64,000 bases of DNA from JBFXAM01 sp050184295 (GTDB lineage Bacteria; Planctomycetota; Phycisphaerae; UBA1845; Fen-1342): contig JBFXAM010000001.1 of assembly GCA_050184295.1 (NCBI GenBank), positions 149,024-213,023 on the forward strand, in the 5' to 3' direction. Under the pieces are notes generated by a model. It did no database searches. It was not told where the DNA came from and worked only from the letters and a program-made list of their open reading frames with translations. The position numbers and the translations under genes were made by a program. Of the stretch, positions 1 to 9,100 are shown in pieces. The stretch's first letter is position 1. Each line of letters opens with the position of its first letter.

Positions 1-1502
1 AAGCTGCGGCTCCAGTCGCCGAAGATGTACTGACCCACGAGCTCGGGGATTCCTGCGCCGCGGTAGACGAAGCCGCCCGTGACAGAAATCCCGAGGCTGT
101 GGCTGTAGACGTGGATGGGATCGATGAGCGGTTCGCCGTTGGCGCCCATGGTGGGGCAGGACATCGGGGGAACCGTTGGATTCAGGGGGTCGAAGCAGCT
201 CAACCCCTCGCGGATATGCCAGCCGTAATTGCCGCCGCGAACGATGATGTCGACCTCCTCGAAGAGGTTTTGGCCGACGTCGCTGCAGAAGATTCGGCCG
301 TCGGCGCGGTCGAAGGAGAAGCGCCACGGGTTTCGCAATCCGAACGCCCAGATTTCGTCGCGGCCGTCGATACCGACGAAGGGGTTGTCGGCCGGGATGG
401 CGTATGGGGGCGCGCCGTCGACGTCGATGCGGAGGATTTTGCCCAGCAGGGTGTTGAGGCTCTGGCCGTTTCCGGTCACGGGATCGTGGCGGAACCCGTT
501 GTCGTTGGCGCCGCCGCCGTCGCCGAGGGAGATGTAAAGGTAGCCGTCCGGTCCGAAGGCGAGCTGGCCGGCGTTGTGGTTGAACTGGGGCTCGTTGACT
601 TCGAGGACGACGCGTTCGCTGCTGGGGTCGGCGACATTCGGGTCCGCCATGGAGACGCGGTACTCGGCGACAACGCTCTTGTGCTGCCAGTCGAACGTCT
701 CAAGATCATCGACGAAGAGCGTCAGGGGGTTGCCCGCGCCGCTGGCGCCGGCGGTGAAGCGCAGGCTCTTGATGCCCGGCGATGACTGGTCGATCAGGAC
801 GAAGTTGGCGGGGTCGCCCATGACGGTGGCGACGCGGCTGGCGACCGGACCGCCGCGGGCGGCGTTGTTGGCGTCGAAGACCTGCACGCTGCCGGCGGAA
901 TCGGCGGCGCGGTGGACGAAGAACATGCGGACCATCGCGACGGGTTCGTCAAAGGTGATGGTCGCGACGGTCGACGCGGGGATCAGATACGCACGCAGTC
1001 CCGAGGAGTAGAGCGGCGGTTCGAGCGCGGTGTCGACCGTACCGCCGGCGAAAGTGGCGCCGTTGAACGAGAAGTTGCTGTTGCCGACCGGAATGCCCGG
1101 CTCGTCGAAGGTGACGGTGCGGTCGGCGGGGCGCGGAGCGCTGTAATAGACGTAAAAGCGGCCATTCGTTTGGTAGTCGGGATGGAACGCGATCCCGAGC
1201 AGGCCGCGCTCGTCGAACCCCGGACGCGCGGTGACCAGTCGCGGGCCGAGGTCAATGAACGGCGTGGGGAGCAACACGTCGTTGTCGATCACGCGGATGA
1301 GGCCGCGCTGTTCGCAGACGAACAGACGGTTGTCGTTGCAGTGGGCCATCGCGACGGGCGCGGTGAGTCCGGTGGCGATCGGGTGGAGATTGATCGTGTC
1401 CTGCGCGCGCACGGGTGGGACCGCAACGAACAGTATTGCCAGTGCGAGCGCATAGGCGCGATGGGGGGCCGGGAAGCGTGGGTGACGCGGTCGAGTCTGC
1501 AT
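1..1502 (-). CDS. PQQ-dependent sugar dehydrogenase (GSDH family), 3' end cut by window
   Basis: Secreted quinoprotein of the glucose/sorbosone dehydrogenase family, which oxidises sugars or other polyols with PQQ on a six-bladed propeller. The frame is open from the start to the window edge (about 500 residues seen). It begins with a signal peptide (hydrophobic LALAILFVAVPP, cleavage near VRAQ). Family motifs follow in order: GLLGIAFHPDY, NHNAGQLAFGPDGYLYISLGDGG, GLRNPWRFSFD, NYGW and GGFVYRG near the edge. The start at 1502 has GGAGG (1511-1515) eight bases upstream; an ATG at 1508 is too close to that site. Between the GIAFHPDY and NHNAGQ blades there is an extra segment of roughly 140 residues that is not part of the usual propeller. 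The C-terminus is missing. Confidence 0.9.
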   Translation of the reverse strand, partial: MQTRPRHPRFPAPHRAYALALAILFVAVPPVRAQDTINLHPIATGLTAPVAMAHCNDNRLFVCEQRGLIRVIDNDVLLPTPFIDLGPRLVTARPGFDERGLLGIAFHPDYQTNGRFYVYYSAPRPADRTVTFDEPGIPVGNSNFSFNGATFAGGTVDTALEPPLYSSGLRAYLIPASTVATITFDEPVAMVRMFFVHRAADSAGSVQVFDANNAARGGPVASRVATVMGDPANFVLIDQSSPGIKSLRFTAGASGAGNPLTLFVDDLETFDWQHKSVVAEYRVSMADPNVADPSSERVVLEVNEPQFNHNAGQLAFGPDGYLYISLGDGGGANDNGFRHDPVTGNGQSLNTLLGKILRIDVDGAPPYAIPADNPFVGIDGRDEIWAFGLRNPWRFSFDRADGRIFCSDVGQNLFEEVDIIVRGGNYGWHIREGLSCFDPLNPTVPPMSCPTMGANGEPLIDPIHVYSHSLGISVTGGFVYRGAGIPELVGQYIFGDWSRS

Positions 1503-1515
1503 GTTCATTGCCTCC

Positions 1516-2062
1516 GTGTGCGTAACGGCGCGCCGCGCGGTCTGCGCAACGCACGAATCGAGGAATACCTGAGCGGATGGGCGCCGCCCCAGGGCAGCGC
1601 GGACGTCGGAAATCGTGGTCGGGCCGGGTCGTGCGCGGATGCGCCGCGCGGCGCAGCCGCGATCACCGGTCCGGCGTGGATGCGGAACCGTGCGCGTCGG
1701 GTGGGCGACGGGGACGCGCGACGTCCATCATCGCGTATTCCACGCCGCCGCCGCGACGCGCACGCCGCATCCGGTGCGGGAGAGAGAGAACCGGCTGCGG
1801 TCGCACGACGGCGAGGCTCCCGTTCACACGCCGCGCCGGCCGTCAGCCTGGTCCTGATAGTTCATGTCGGCGCTCCGTGGCGGCCTTGCAGAGGTTACGG
1901 CGACACGCGCCGGGCGGCGGGCTGGGCGTCGAATCCGCCCACGCCGGTGAAAAATCGGCACGATCCGCGGGGCAGGAACGTTAGGCTGGGGCTGGTGCGC
2001 GGGGCGCCGCGCGGCGGACGTGCCGCCGCGTCCCAGGATGCCACACATGCGACGAGGGTGGG
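1516..2062. other. intergenic stretch, no gene seen
   Basis: About 550 bases between the divergent sugar dehydrogenase and DNRLRE genes. The reading frames crossing it are Arg/Ala-rich and have no recognisable motif, so I read them as GC-rich noise. Promoters for both flanking genes should lie here, but I could not pick convincing -35/-10 pairs. Confidence 0.5.
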
Positions 2063-2815
2063 ATGAACGCACGGGCGGCTCGCGGCTTCCTTCTGGTTAC
2101 GCTGCTCGTGCTGGCGTGTACGCCCGGCACGCCTGCGGCCGTCGTCGAACTGGCTGCCAGCCGCGATAACACGCTCTATGAAGACCCCGGCGGCAGCACA
2201 AGTAACGGGGTCGGCGAGTACCTGTTCACCGGCATGACTGCCCGACGCAGTATCCGCCGCGCGCTCATTTGTTTCGACGTGGCGGCGGCGGTTCCGGCTG
2301 GGGCGACAATCACGGGCGCTATCCTCCGGCTGCACATGTCGCGGACGAACACGGCGTCGGAGCCTGTGGCGCTGCACCGCGTGCTGGCGGACTGGGGCGA
2401 GGGGGAGTCGGACGCGTTCGGCGAGGAGGGTGCGGGCACCGGAGCTGCGGACGGCGACGCGACCTGGCTGCACTCATTCTATGAGGCGAGCTTGTGGCAG
2501 ACGCCGGGCGGCGATTTCGACCCGACGCCGAGCGCCGCGATCGGCGTGGTGGGCAACGGCTTCTATATATGGGGTGTTGGCGGCGAACTGGTCGCGGATG
2601 TGCAGAACTGGCTCGGCGCGCCGGCCGGTAACTTCGGCTGGCTGCTTCGCGGCGGGGAGGAGTTCGACACGACTGCCAAGCGATTCGATTCGCGCGAGCA
2701 CAGCGATCCGAGCGTGCGACCGGTGCTGTTCGTTGAGTACACGCCGGTGCCCGAGGGCCGGGCAGGGGCGCTGCTGTTCGTGCTGGTCGGCGCCGCGCGC
2801 GGGATGCGCCGCTGA
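2063..2815 (+). CDS. DNRLRE-domain secreted protein
   Basis: Secreted beta-sandwich protein of 250 residues. After a signal peptide (hydrophobic FLLVTLLVLA, cleavage near TPAA) the mature part begins ELAASRDNTLYED, typical of DNRLRE domains: D-N-T-L-Y at the start, RRALICFD, GATITGAILRLH in the middle, and a closing strand DPSVRPVLFVEY. Such domains occur in surface or extracellular proteins of many bacteria and have no known catalytic role. The C-terminus (TPVPEG, a short hydrophobic stretch ending in GMRR) resembles a degenerate PEP-CTERM sorting tail. The start is preceded by the purine run GAGGGTGGG. It is divergent from the sugar dehydrogenase and followed by the convergent metF. A lytic or adhesive role cannot be read from the sequence. 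Confidence 0.8.
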   Translation: MNARAARGFLLVTLLVLACTPGTPAAVVELAASRDNTLYEDPGGSTSNGVGEYLFTGMTARRSIRRALICFDVAAAVPAGATITGAILRLHMSRTNTASEPVALHRVLADWGEGESDAFGEEGAGTGAADGDATWLHSFYEASLWQTPGGDFDPTPSAAIGVVGNGFYIWGVGGELVADVQNWLGAPAGNFGWLLRGGEEFDTTAKRFDSREHSDPSVRPVLFVEYTPVPEGRAGALLFVLVGAARGMRR

Positions 2816-2875
2816 TGGCGTCGGGGCGCGGCGCGCCGGCGATCGTCGGGCCCGCAACCGGCCGCGGGCGATGCC

Positions 2876-3778
2876 TCAGTCCCAGCTTCCGGCGGGCATG
2901 CGCGCCGGCGGATAGATGGTGCGCATCGCGGTGAGGATGGTGCGCGTCGCGGGGCTCTTGTTCAGCGTGTAAAAGTGAATACCCGGCGCACCGCGCTGGA
3001 GCAACTCCAGGCACTGCGCGGTGGCGTGCGCCACGCCGAGCGAAAGCACGGCCTGCGGGTCGTGCTGCAACCGGCGCAGCTCGGAGAGCAGCGGCTCGGG
3101 GATTGTCGCGCCGCACATCTGCGTGAATCGCTCAACCTGCGCGACGTTGGTGATCGGCATGATTCCCGGGAGGATCGGCACGCCGATGCCGATGGCCCGC
3201 GCGCGGGCCGCGAAGTCGAAATATCGCTGGTTGTCGAAGAAGAGCTGCGTGATGAGGAACTGGCAGCCGGCGTCGACCTTGCGCTTGGCGGCGAGCAGGT
3301 CGGCGTCGAGCGACGGGGCTTCCGGGTGCTTCTCGGGATAGCATGCGCCGGCGAGGCAGAACGAAAAGTGTTCGCGCGCAAACGACGCGAGCTCGTTCGC
3401 GTAGCGAAAGCCCTCCGGGTGGGGCAGGAAGTTCACCTGTCCGCGCGGCGGATCGCCGCGCAACGCGAGCACATTTTCCACGCCGGCATCGGCCAGTCGT
3501 TCGAGCACCGTCCGAATCTCGGCTTTCGACGCACCCACGCAGGTCAGGTGGGCCATCGCCTCGATGCCATAGTCGCGACGCACGTGGCTGACCAGTTCGA
3601 GCGTGCGCTCGCGGGTGCTGCCGCCGGCGCCGTACGTGACGGAGATGTAGGTCGGGCGCAGCTCGCGGAGGGCGGCAAGCGTGTCGCGCAGCGCTGCGAG
3701 GCTGGCCTCGTCCTTCGGTGGGAAGAACTCAAACGAGAGGCTGGGGCGCCCGCAGGAAAGCAGTTCGCGAATTCGCAT
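2876..3778 (-). CDS. metF: methylenetetrahydrofolate reductase
   Basis: Reduces 5,10-methylene-THF to 5-methyl-THF with FAD, supplying the methyl group for methionine synthesis in the cytoplasm. At 300 residues it has normal bacterial MetF length. Motifs include SFEFFPPKDE near the N-terminus, PTYISVTYGAGGS, AHLTCVGAS, NVLALRGDPP, FLITQLFFDN and PGIMPI, all in family order for the TIM barrel. An ATG at 3778 with GGGAAGGGA a few bases upstream fits the MRIRELL start; the open frame continues much further upstream but that part has no homology. It is convergent with the DNRLRE gene and stands alone, with no methionine synthase nearby. Confidence 0.96.
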   Translation of the reverse strand: MRIRELLSCGRPSLSFEFFPPKDEASLAALRDTLAALRELRPTYISVTYGAGGSTRERTLELVSHVRRDYGIEAMAHLTCVGASKAEIRTVLERLADAGVENVLALRGDPPRGQVNFLPHPEGFRYANELASFAREHFSFCLAGACYPEKHPEAPSLDADLLAAKRKVDAGCQFLITQLFFDNQRYFDFAARARAIGIGVPILPGIMPITNVAQVERFTQMCGATIPEPLLSELRRLQHDPQAVLSLGVAHATAQCLELLQRGAPGIHFYTLNKSPATRTILTAMRTIYPPARMPAGSWD

Positions 3779-4045
3779 CGATCGTCCCTTCCCTGTAGAC
3801 GTTATCGTGGCGCGGCGGGAGGGCAAGGCGCGGTCGCGGATTGACTCGGCGCGTGGTCGTGCCGGACCGCCGGCGCGCTTTGCGGGGCCTGCGTACACCG
3901 CTAAGATGTCCCACCCCGGTCGGGCGTGTGTGGCGTGGCGTTCGGGCGGAGAATCCGCGACGGTCGGCGGCGGGCGCTCCCGGCGCGGATCGGCGATCGG
4001 CCTGGGTCGCGCCGTTGAGACACCTCGGAGTCGAAGAACGAGCCC

Positions 4046-4840
4046 ATGAAGATCCTGGTTCTCATCCGACAAACGGCCGATTCGACCACCCAAATCAAGA
4101 TCCGCCCCGATGGCAGCGACATCGAGCGCGCCGGCGTGAAGCTGGTCGTCAATCCCTTCGACGAGTTCGCGATCGAACTCGCGGTGCGGTTGCGCGAGTC
4201 GCGCTCGGACGTCGCCGGCATCACCGCCGTCGCAGCCGGTCCGCCGAGCGCCGCCGAGGCATTGCGCACGGCGCTGGCGATCGGCGCGGACGACGCGATT
4301 CACCTTCAGGACGCGGCGTTCGAGAAGCTCGACGAGTTGCAGGTCGCAAGCGTGATCGCGGCGGCGGTGGGGTCTGTCGGCTATGACCTCGTGCTCGCGG
4401 GCAAGCAGGAGATCGACCTCGACAGCGGACAGATCGGCCCGGCGCTCGCCGAATTCCTCGATCTGCCTCATGTCGGGGCCGTGACAACGCTGGACGTGGC
4501 GGCGGACGGGAAGTCGCTCACCGCCCGGCGGCGCGTCGAAGGCGCGGAGGAAGTGGCGAAGTCGTCGCTGCCGTGCGTGCTGACGATCGAGAAGGGCCTG
4601 GTCGAGTGCCGCTATCCGTCGTTGCCGAACCTGATGAAATCCAAGAAGAAACCGTTGAAAGTAATGACCAAGGCGGACGTGCCGAAATTCGACGAAGTTG
4701 TGGGGCGCGTGGGGGGGAGCGCGATGCACGAGTTACAGCCGCCGCCGCCGCGCCCGCCGGGCAAAGTGCTCAAAGGTGACGCGGCGGACAGTGCGGCGCA
4801 GCTGGTGAAAATGCTGCGCGAAGAGGCCAAGGTGATCTAA
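4046..4840 (+). CDS. etfB: electron transfer flavoprotein, beta subunit
   Basis: Small subunit of the FAD/AMP heterodimer that takes electrons from acyl-CoA and related dehydrogenases. 264 residues, the usual length. It starts with MKILVLIRQTADS and has the family blocks NPFDEFAIELAVRL, the ETF signature around YDLVLAGKQEIDLDSGQIGP, and a central VEGAEEVAKSSLPCVLTIEKGL segment. The last 60 residues (LMKSKKKPLKVM onward) form the arm that wraps the alpha subunit. No strong ribosome binding site precedes the ATG. It sits 71 bases ahead of etfA and the two should be cotranscribed. No dehydrogenase or ETF-quinone oxidoreductase gene is adjacent, so the electron donor and acceptor are encoded elsewhere. 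Confidence 0.95.
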   Translation: MKILVLIRQTADSTTQIKIRPDGSDIERAGVKLVVNPFDEFAIELAVRLRESRSDVAGITAVAAGPPSAAEALRTALAIGADDAIHLQDAAFEKLDELQVASVIAAAVGSVGYDLVLAGKQEIDLDSGQIGPALAEFLDLPHVGAVTTLDVAADGKSLTARRRVEGAEEVAKSSLPCVLTIEKGLVECRYPSLPNLMKSKKKPLKVMTKADVPKFDEVVGRVGGSAMHELQPPPPRPPGKVLKGDAADSAAQLVKMLREEAKVI

Positions 4841-4911
4841 GCAGCGCCGCGAGCCGGCGGCTGCGGCGAGCGGACCCGGGCGGCGGATGCTCCTGTCGGG
4901 AAACAGTGCCG

Positions 4912-5895
4912 ATGACGAATGACATTCTCATCTTCGCGGAACAACGCGGCGGAAAGCTGCACCCGGCGAGCGCACAGCTGGTGACGGCGGCGCGCGGGCT
5001 GGCGAGCAAGACCGGCGGCAAGGTCGTCGCGGCAATCGTCGGCGACACCGACGCGGCGGCCGCCGGGCTCGACGCCGCGGGGGTCGATCGCATCGTGACC
5101 GTCGTCGACGCCGCGCTGCAACACTACTCGGTTCTGCGCTTTCGCACCGCGCTGGCCGCGGCCATCGCGGAGGTGCAGCCGCGCGTTGTCCTGCTGGCGG
5201 CGACGTTCATGGGCCGCGACCTGGCGCCGCGCGTTGCGGCGCGGCTGGGGGCGGCGCTCGCGACCGACGTGGTCGAGCTGGAGCTCGATGCCGACGGCGC
5301 GCTCGACGTGCGCCGCCCGATCTACAACGGCAAGGCCTTTGCGCGGGTGCGCTGCCCGAAGGATCGGCTCGCGATCGTCAGCGTGCGCCCCAACGCGTTC
5401 GCGGGGGCCGGCGGCGGCGCGCCCGCAGAACGCAAATCGATCGCGTTTCAGGCTGCGGCGGGCGACGATCGGCAGTCGACCAGCGAAGTGGCGAAGACCG
5501 GCGGCGGCGAGAAGGACGTCAGCGAGGCGGACATCATCGTCACCGGCGGGCGTTCGCTGAAGAGCGAGGCGAATTTCAAGATTCTCTATGACCTGGCGCA
5601 CGAGCTCGACGGCGCGGTCGGGGCGTCGCGCGCCGCCTGTGACGCGGGCTACCAACCCCACAGCCGACAGGTCGGGCTCACCGGCAAGACCGTGACGCCA
5701 AAACTGTATGTGGCTTGCGGTGTGAGCGGGGCGATCCAGCATCTGGCGGGGATGCGCGGCAGCAAGGTGATCGTCGCGATCAACACCGATCCCGACGCGC
5801 CGATGATGAAGATCGCGGACTATGCGGTCATCGGCGACCTGTTTCAGGTTGTGCCCGCGATCACCGCGGAGGTCAAGAAGCTGCACGGGCATTAG
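4912..5895 (+). CDS. etfA: electron transfer flavoprotein, alpha subunit
   Basis: FAD-binding large subunit of the ETF heterodimer. About 328 residues. The N-terminal alpha/beta domain begins TNDILIFAEQ. The C-terminal FAD domain is typical: GGRSLKSEANFKILYDLA, VGASRAACDAGY, QVGLTGKTVTPKLYVACGVSGAIQHLAGM, and INTDPDAPMMKIADYAVIGD. I chose the ATG at 4912; a GTG at 4906 in the same frame is also possible (CGGGAA lies a few bases upstream of both). It follows etfB in the conserved order. Nothing odd was seen in the sequence. Confidence 0.95.
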   Translation: MTNDILIFAEQRGGKLHPASAQLVTAARGLASKTGGKVVAAIVGDTDAAAAGLDAAGVDRIVTVVDAALQHYSVLRFRTALAAAIAEVQPRVVLLAATFMGRDLAPRVAARLGAALATDVVELELDADGALDVRRPIYNGKAFARVRCPKDRLAIVSVRPNAFAGAGGGAPAERKSIAFQAAAGDDRQSTSEVAKTGGGEKDVSEADIIVTGGRSLKSEANFKILYDLAHELDGAVGASRAACDAGYQPHSRQVGLTGKTVTPKLYVACGVSGAIQHLAGMRGSKVIVAINTDPDAPMMKIADYAVIGDLFQVVPAITAEVKKLHGH

Positions 5896-6176
5896 CGGCG
5901 CGGCCGGCGATTCCGCCTCGTCCCGATTGGAGTTCCGGGCCCGGCGCATCGGGCTTGAGGTTGGCGACGGGCCACGCGCGTCGCATTCGCTTCATTCGCG
6001 CGAAGCGCTGGGTGTTCGGTTTTCGGATTGGATCGTCCGTTTAGCTGTCCCGCGGTCGTTCCGCCCGCTCGTGCAGCGAATCAGAGGCGACTGTGCGGAT
6101 CCGATCCGGGACGCCGATGCTCCCCGGTTCCAGCAGGCGACGTTTCCGGGGGCACGACCCTCGTTACTCCATCGAC

Positions 6177-9100
6177 TCAATGTCGAAAGTGCCGCGTCTG
6201 AGTGACGATCATCGCGACGCCGCGCTGGTTGCACAGGTCGATCGTTTCCGGGTCGCGTTTGCCGCCGCCGGGTTGAATGATGGCGGTTGTGCCGGCGTCG
6301 ATGAGCATGCGCGGCCCGTCGGGAAAGGGAAAAAACGCGTCGCTGGCCGCGACGAGTTGCTCTCTCGCATGGCTTGCGTCCGGCGATCGCTCGGCAAGAT
6401 GGCCATTCTCGCGCGCGAGCCACGCCGCGACGCGGCAACTCATCACGCGGCTCATTTGCCCCGCGCCGTTGCCGATGAGCATTCCATCCTTCACCAGCGT
6501 GATCGCGTTGCTTTTCGTGTGTTTGCAGATCAGCCACGCGAGGCGCAGGTCCGCCAGTTCCGCATCGGTCGGGGCGCGTTCGGTGACGACTTTCCAGTCG
6601 TCTTCGTTCACCCCGAGCACGTCCGGTGATTGCACGAGCATTCCGCCGGCGATGCTGCGGTATTGCAGTTCGCGCGCATCGGGCGGCGCGGTCATGTCAC
6701 CCACCGCGAGCAGGCGTACGCTCTCGCCCCACTTCTTCCGCGGCGGGTCGGCGATCGTGGGTTCGAGGACGGCAATTGCGCCGGCCGCGGTCGCCGGTGT
6801 GCCGGCGGCGCTCGCAGTTCCCGGCGCCGTTGCGACCAGCGGAGTTCGGGCGTATGCAAGCGAGTCATGAGCCGGAACGCCGCCGATCATTCCCGGCGTC
6901 GCAGTGGCGGGGTCATAGGCGCCGCGAATGATCGCGACCGCGTCGTCGGTGAACGACGGTGCGATCCACACTTCGACAAAGAACCCGCCCGGCGCATGGG
7001 GCGCGCCGGCTTCCTTCAGCGGCTTGCCGAAGCGGCCGTAGGTCTCCATTACAACCGCGGCGAACTCCGCATCGACCACGAAGCTGACCGCCAGGATTCC
7101 GCCCATCGCCGCGTTTGGATCGCCGAGATACGCCCGCCGATAAGCCTCCACCCGCGCCGCATGCACAACGTCGCGCGTCGCCGGCTTCTGTGCGTCAGCC
7201 GTCGGCGCCGTGGCCGCCACTCCGACTCCGCAGGCGTTAGTGTGTTTGACAAAGCAGCAAACGGCAGTTGACGCGTTGGGTGGCGCGCCGGCTCTAAGGC
7301 TCTGGTGCTGAACCTGTAGTGGGGCACCGACTCCCGTTGTCTGATCTTGAGCTCGCAGTGGGGCACCGACTCCGGTTGTCTGGTCTTCAACTTGCAGTGG
7401 GGCACCGACTCCGGTTGTCTGGTCTTCAACTTGCAGTGGGGCACCGACTCCTGTGGTCTGATCTTGAGCGTGCAGTGGGGCACCGACTCCTGTGGTCTGA
7501 TCTTGAACGTGCAGTGGGGCACCGACTCCTGTGGTCTGATCTTGAACGTGCAGTGGGGCACCGACTCTCAGTCGGTGATCATTAATCCTAGTATGCCACA
7601 TTCGAGCCTCAACAACTGCTCCTCTCTTCGTCACTCCAACAGTCAGCGTCGGATCCGATGAAATCGCGGCCGAGCGCTGATCCTGATTCCACGCGGTTTC
7701 CGGATCCACAACGCACCAGGGATATGGACGACCGGCTTCAATCCCCGCCCGCTCCGCATTCTCATGCAGGTAATTCAGCGCTGCACGAAGATGTCGGTCG
7801 TCGCGAATGATCGTGTCCCAATACTCATCCATCCACAGCGAACCGCTCGCTCCCCGACCCTGGTTGATCTTTCGGGCCGTCGAGCCCTTGATGCCCTTGA
7901 CGATTGTCCCCAGTGCAACCCACGCGCGCGGCGCGTGCTCCAACGGCGTCAGAAGCATGTGCACATGGTCGGGCATGACGACCGCGCCATGAATGGCGTA
8001 CTGAGCCCCGGCGGCGAAGAGAATGCTCTCGGCAACGAGGTCGCGCTCCGGCGGCGAGAGCTGGCCTTGCCGGAGCCGGAATGTGAGCAGGTACGTAGCA
8101 TCGGGGCGCTGGATGTGCGGGAGGTTTCGAACATGGACCTGTTCATCGGAAATTGAATCACCGGCTGAGAGCCGGTGCCCCAGAGGTGATTCACCAGTTG
8201 AGAATCGGTGTCCCAGAGGTGATTCACCGGCTGAGAGCCGGTGCCCCAGAGGTGGAGCACCTGGTGAGAGCTGGTGTCCCAGAGGTGATTCACCGGTTGA
8301 GAACCGGTGTCCGAGAGGTGGGGCACCGGCTCTCAGCCGGTGCGTCACAGTAGGTTTCCCAGTCGAGTCCACCGCAGGTTCCACAGCAGGATCCACAGGG
8401 GGATCGACAGCAGGACTCACGGCGGGTTGCACAGTTGGAGAATCACTGGGCGAGAGCTGGTGGCGCGTGAGCTGCGCGAGCTCTGCACACAGGCCGAGCG
8501 CCGCGTCGGCGTCGAGGTAGTTGTTGTACGACATCGCGCCACCGGAGATTGGCGGGGATTGCAGGAGATTCCGACCAGCGTGCTTCGGGGGCGCGACATC
8601 ATCGCCCTCATAGCAAGTCGCCGGTTCATACGCCGCCGCTCGACTGTGCGCGTTCTCGCCGTACCGAAGCACGCGGGGCGCTATGAGCCGTACGCAATGT
8701 GCATAGTCGAAGCCATCCCGTTTTCCGCACAAGAACGTCGCGATCGCGGCGTCGTAGGCGGTCGTGAGCCGGTACGCACGACTCGCCTGTTCGTGTCGAA
8801 AGACGTCCGCGGTCCAGACCACCGGATTCACCCAGTACATCTCGATGTCGCTGAGCACAACGACATGCTTGTGATTCTTCGCCGCGGCCCGCAGCAGCGC
8901 GACGCCACCGATGTCGATCATCTCGATCGCCTGCTCGAACGTGCAGTTGGGGTCCGCGACCGTTTTCTCGAACGGGTAGAGATTCACGACCACCATGTCG
9001 ATCGGCTGTATGCCGGCCGCTGCGAGCTGCCGAATGTGCTCGGCGTTGTCGCGGTCGGCGAGAATGGCGGCGTGGATCGCGGGGTGCAGCGTCTTGACGC

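Larger units (their letters stand above)
7266..8465 (-). mobile_element. RAYT/REP-type insertion inside purH, in frame
   Basis: Foreign segment interrupting purH between codons ~279 and ~678 (boundaries within roughly ten codons, judged from where PurH motifs stop and resume). In gene order it contains a 12-bp repeat block, a 33-bp REP-like repeat block, a REP-associated tyrosine transposase domain, and a 39-bp REP-like repeat block. This is the layout of a REP/RAYT pair, in which Y1-type HUH enzymes act on flanking short palindromes. The perfect palindrome ACCGACTCTCAGTCGGT near 7561-7577 and ACCGGCTCTCAGCCGGT near 8327-8343 bound the transposase-bearing part. Length is about 1.2 kb and divisible by three. 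Confidence 0.85.

Noticed and set aside
99..2066. Several plus-strand open frames opposite the sugar dehydrogenase and running into the following gap (up to 384 codons)
   Set aside because: Arg/Ala/Val-rich translations without motifs; they lie antisense to a gene with clear GSDH signatures or in GC-rich non-coding DNA where stops are rare.
3779..4729. The 5' extension of the metF frame (about 310 extra codons)
   Set aside because: It overlaps etfB antisense, has no homology, and the MRIRELL start has a ribosome binding site.
7319..7661. Plus-strand and alternate-frame open frames through the purH repeats (e.g. GHRLRLSGLQLAV peptides)
   Set aside because: They are a by-product of 33/39-bp repeats lacking stops in several frames; no ribosome binding site or domain supports them.
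7319..8350. CRISPR array in the purH repeats
   Set aside because: Units are directly adjacent with no unique spacers, lie inside a coding frame and flank a RAYT domain, so they are REP-type repeats.
7266..8465. Intein in PurH
   Set aside because: No intein splice motifs (N-terminal Cys/Ser block, terminal His-Asn plus Cys/Ser/Thr) were seen at the borders, and the insert core is a RAYT, not a Hint or homing-endonuclease domain.
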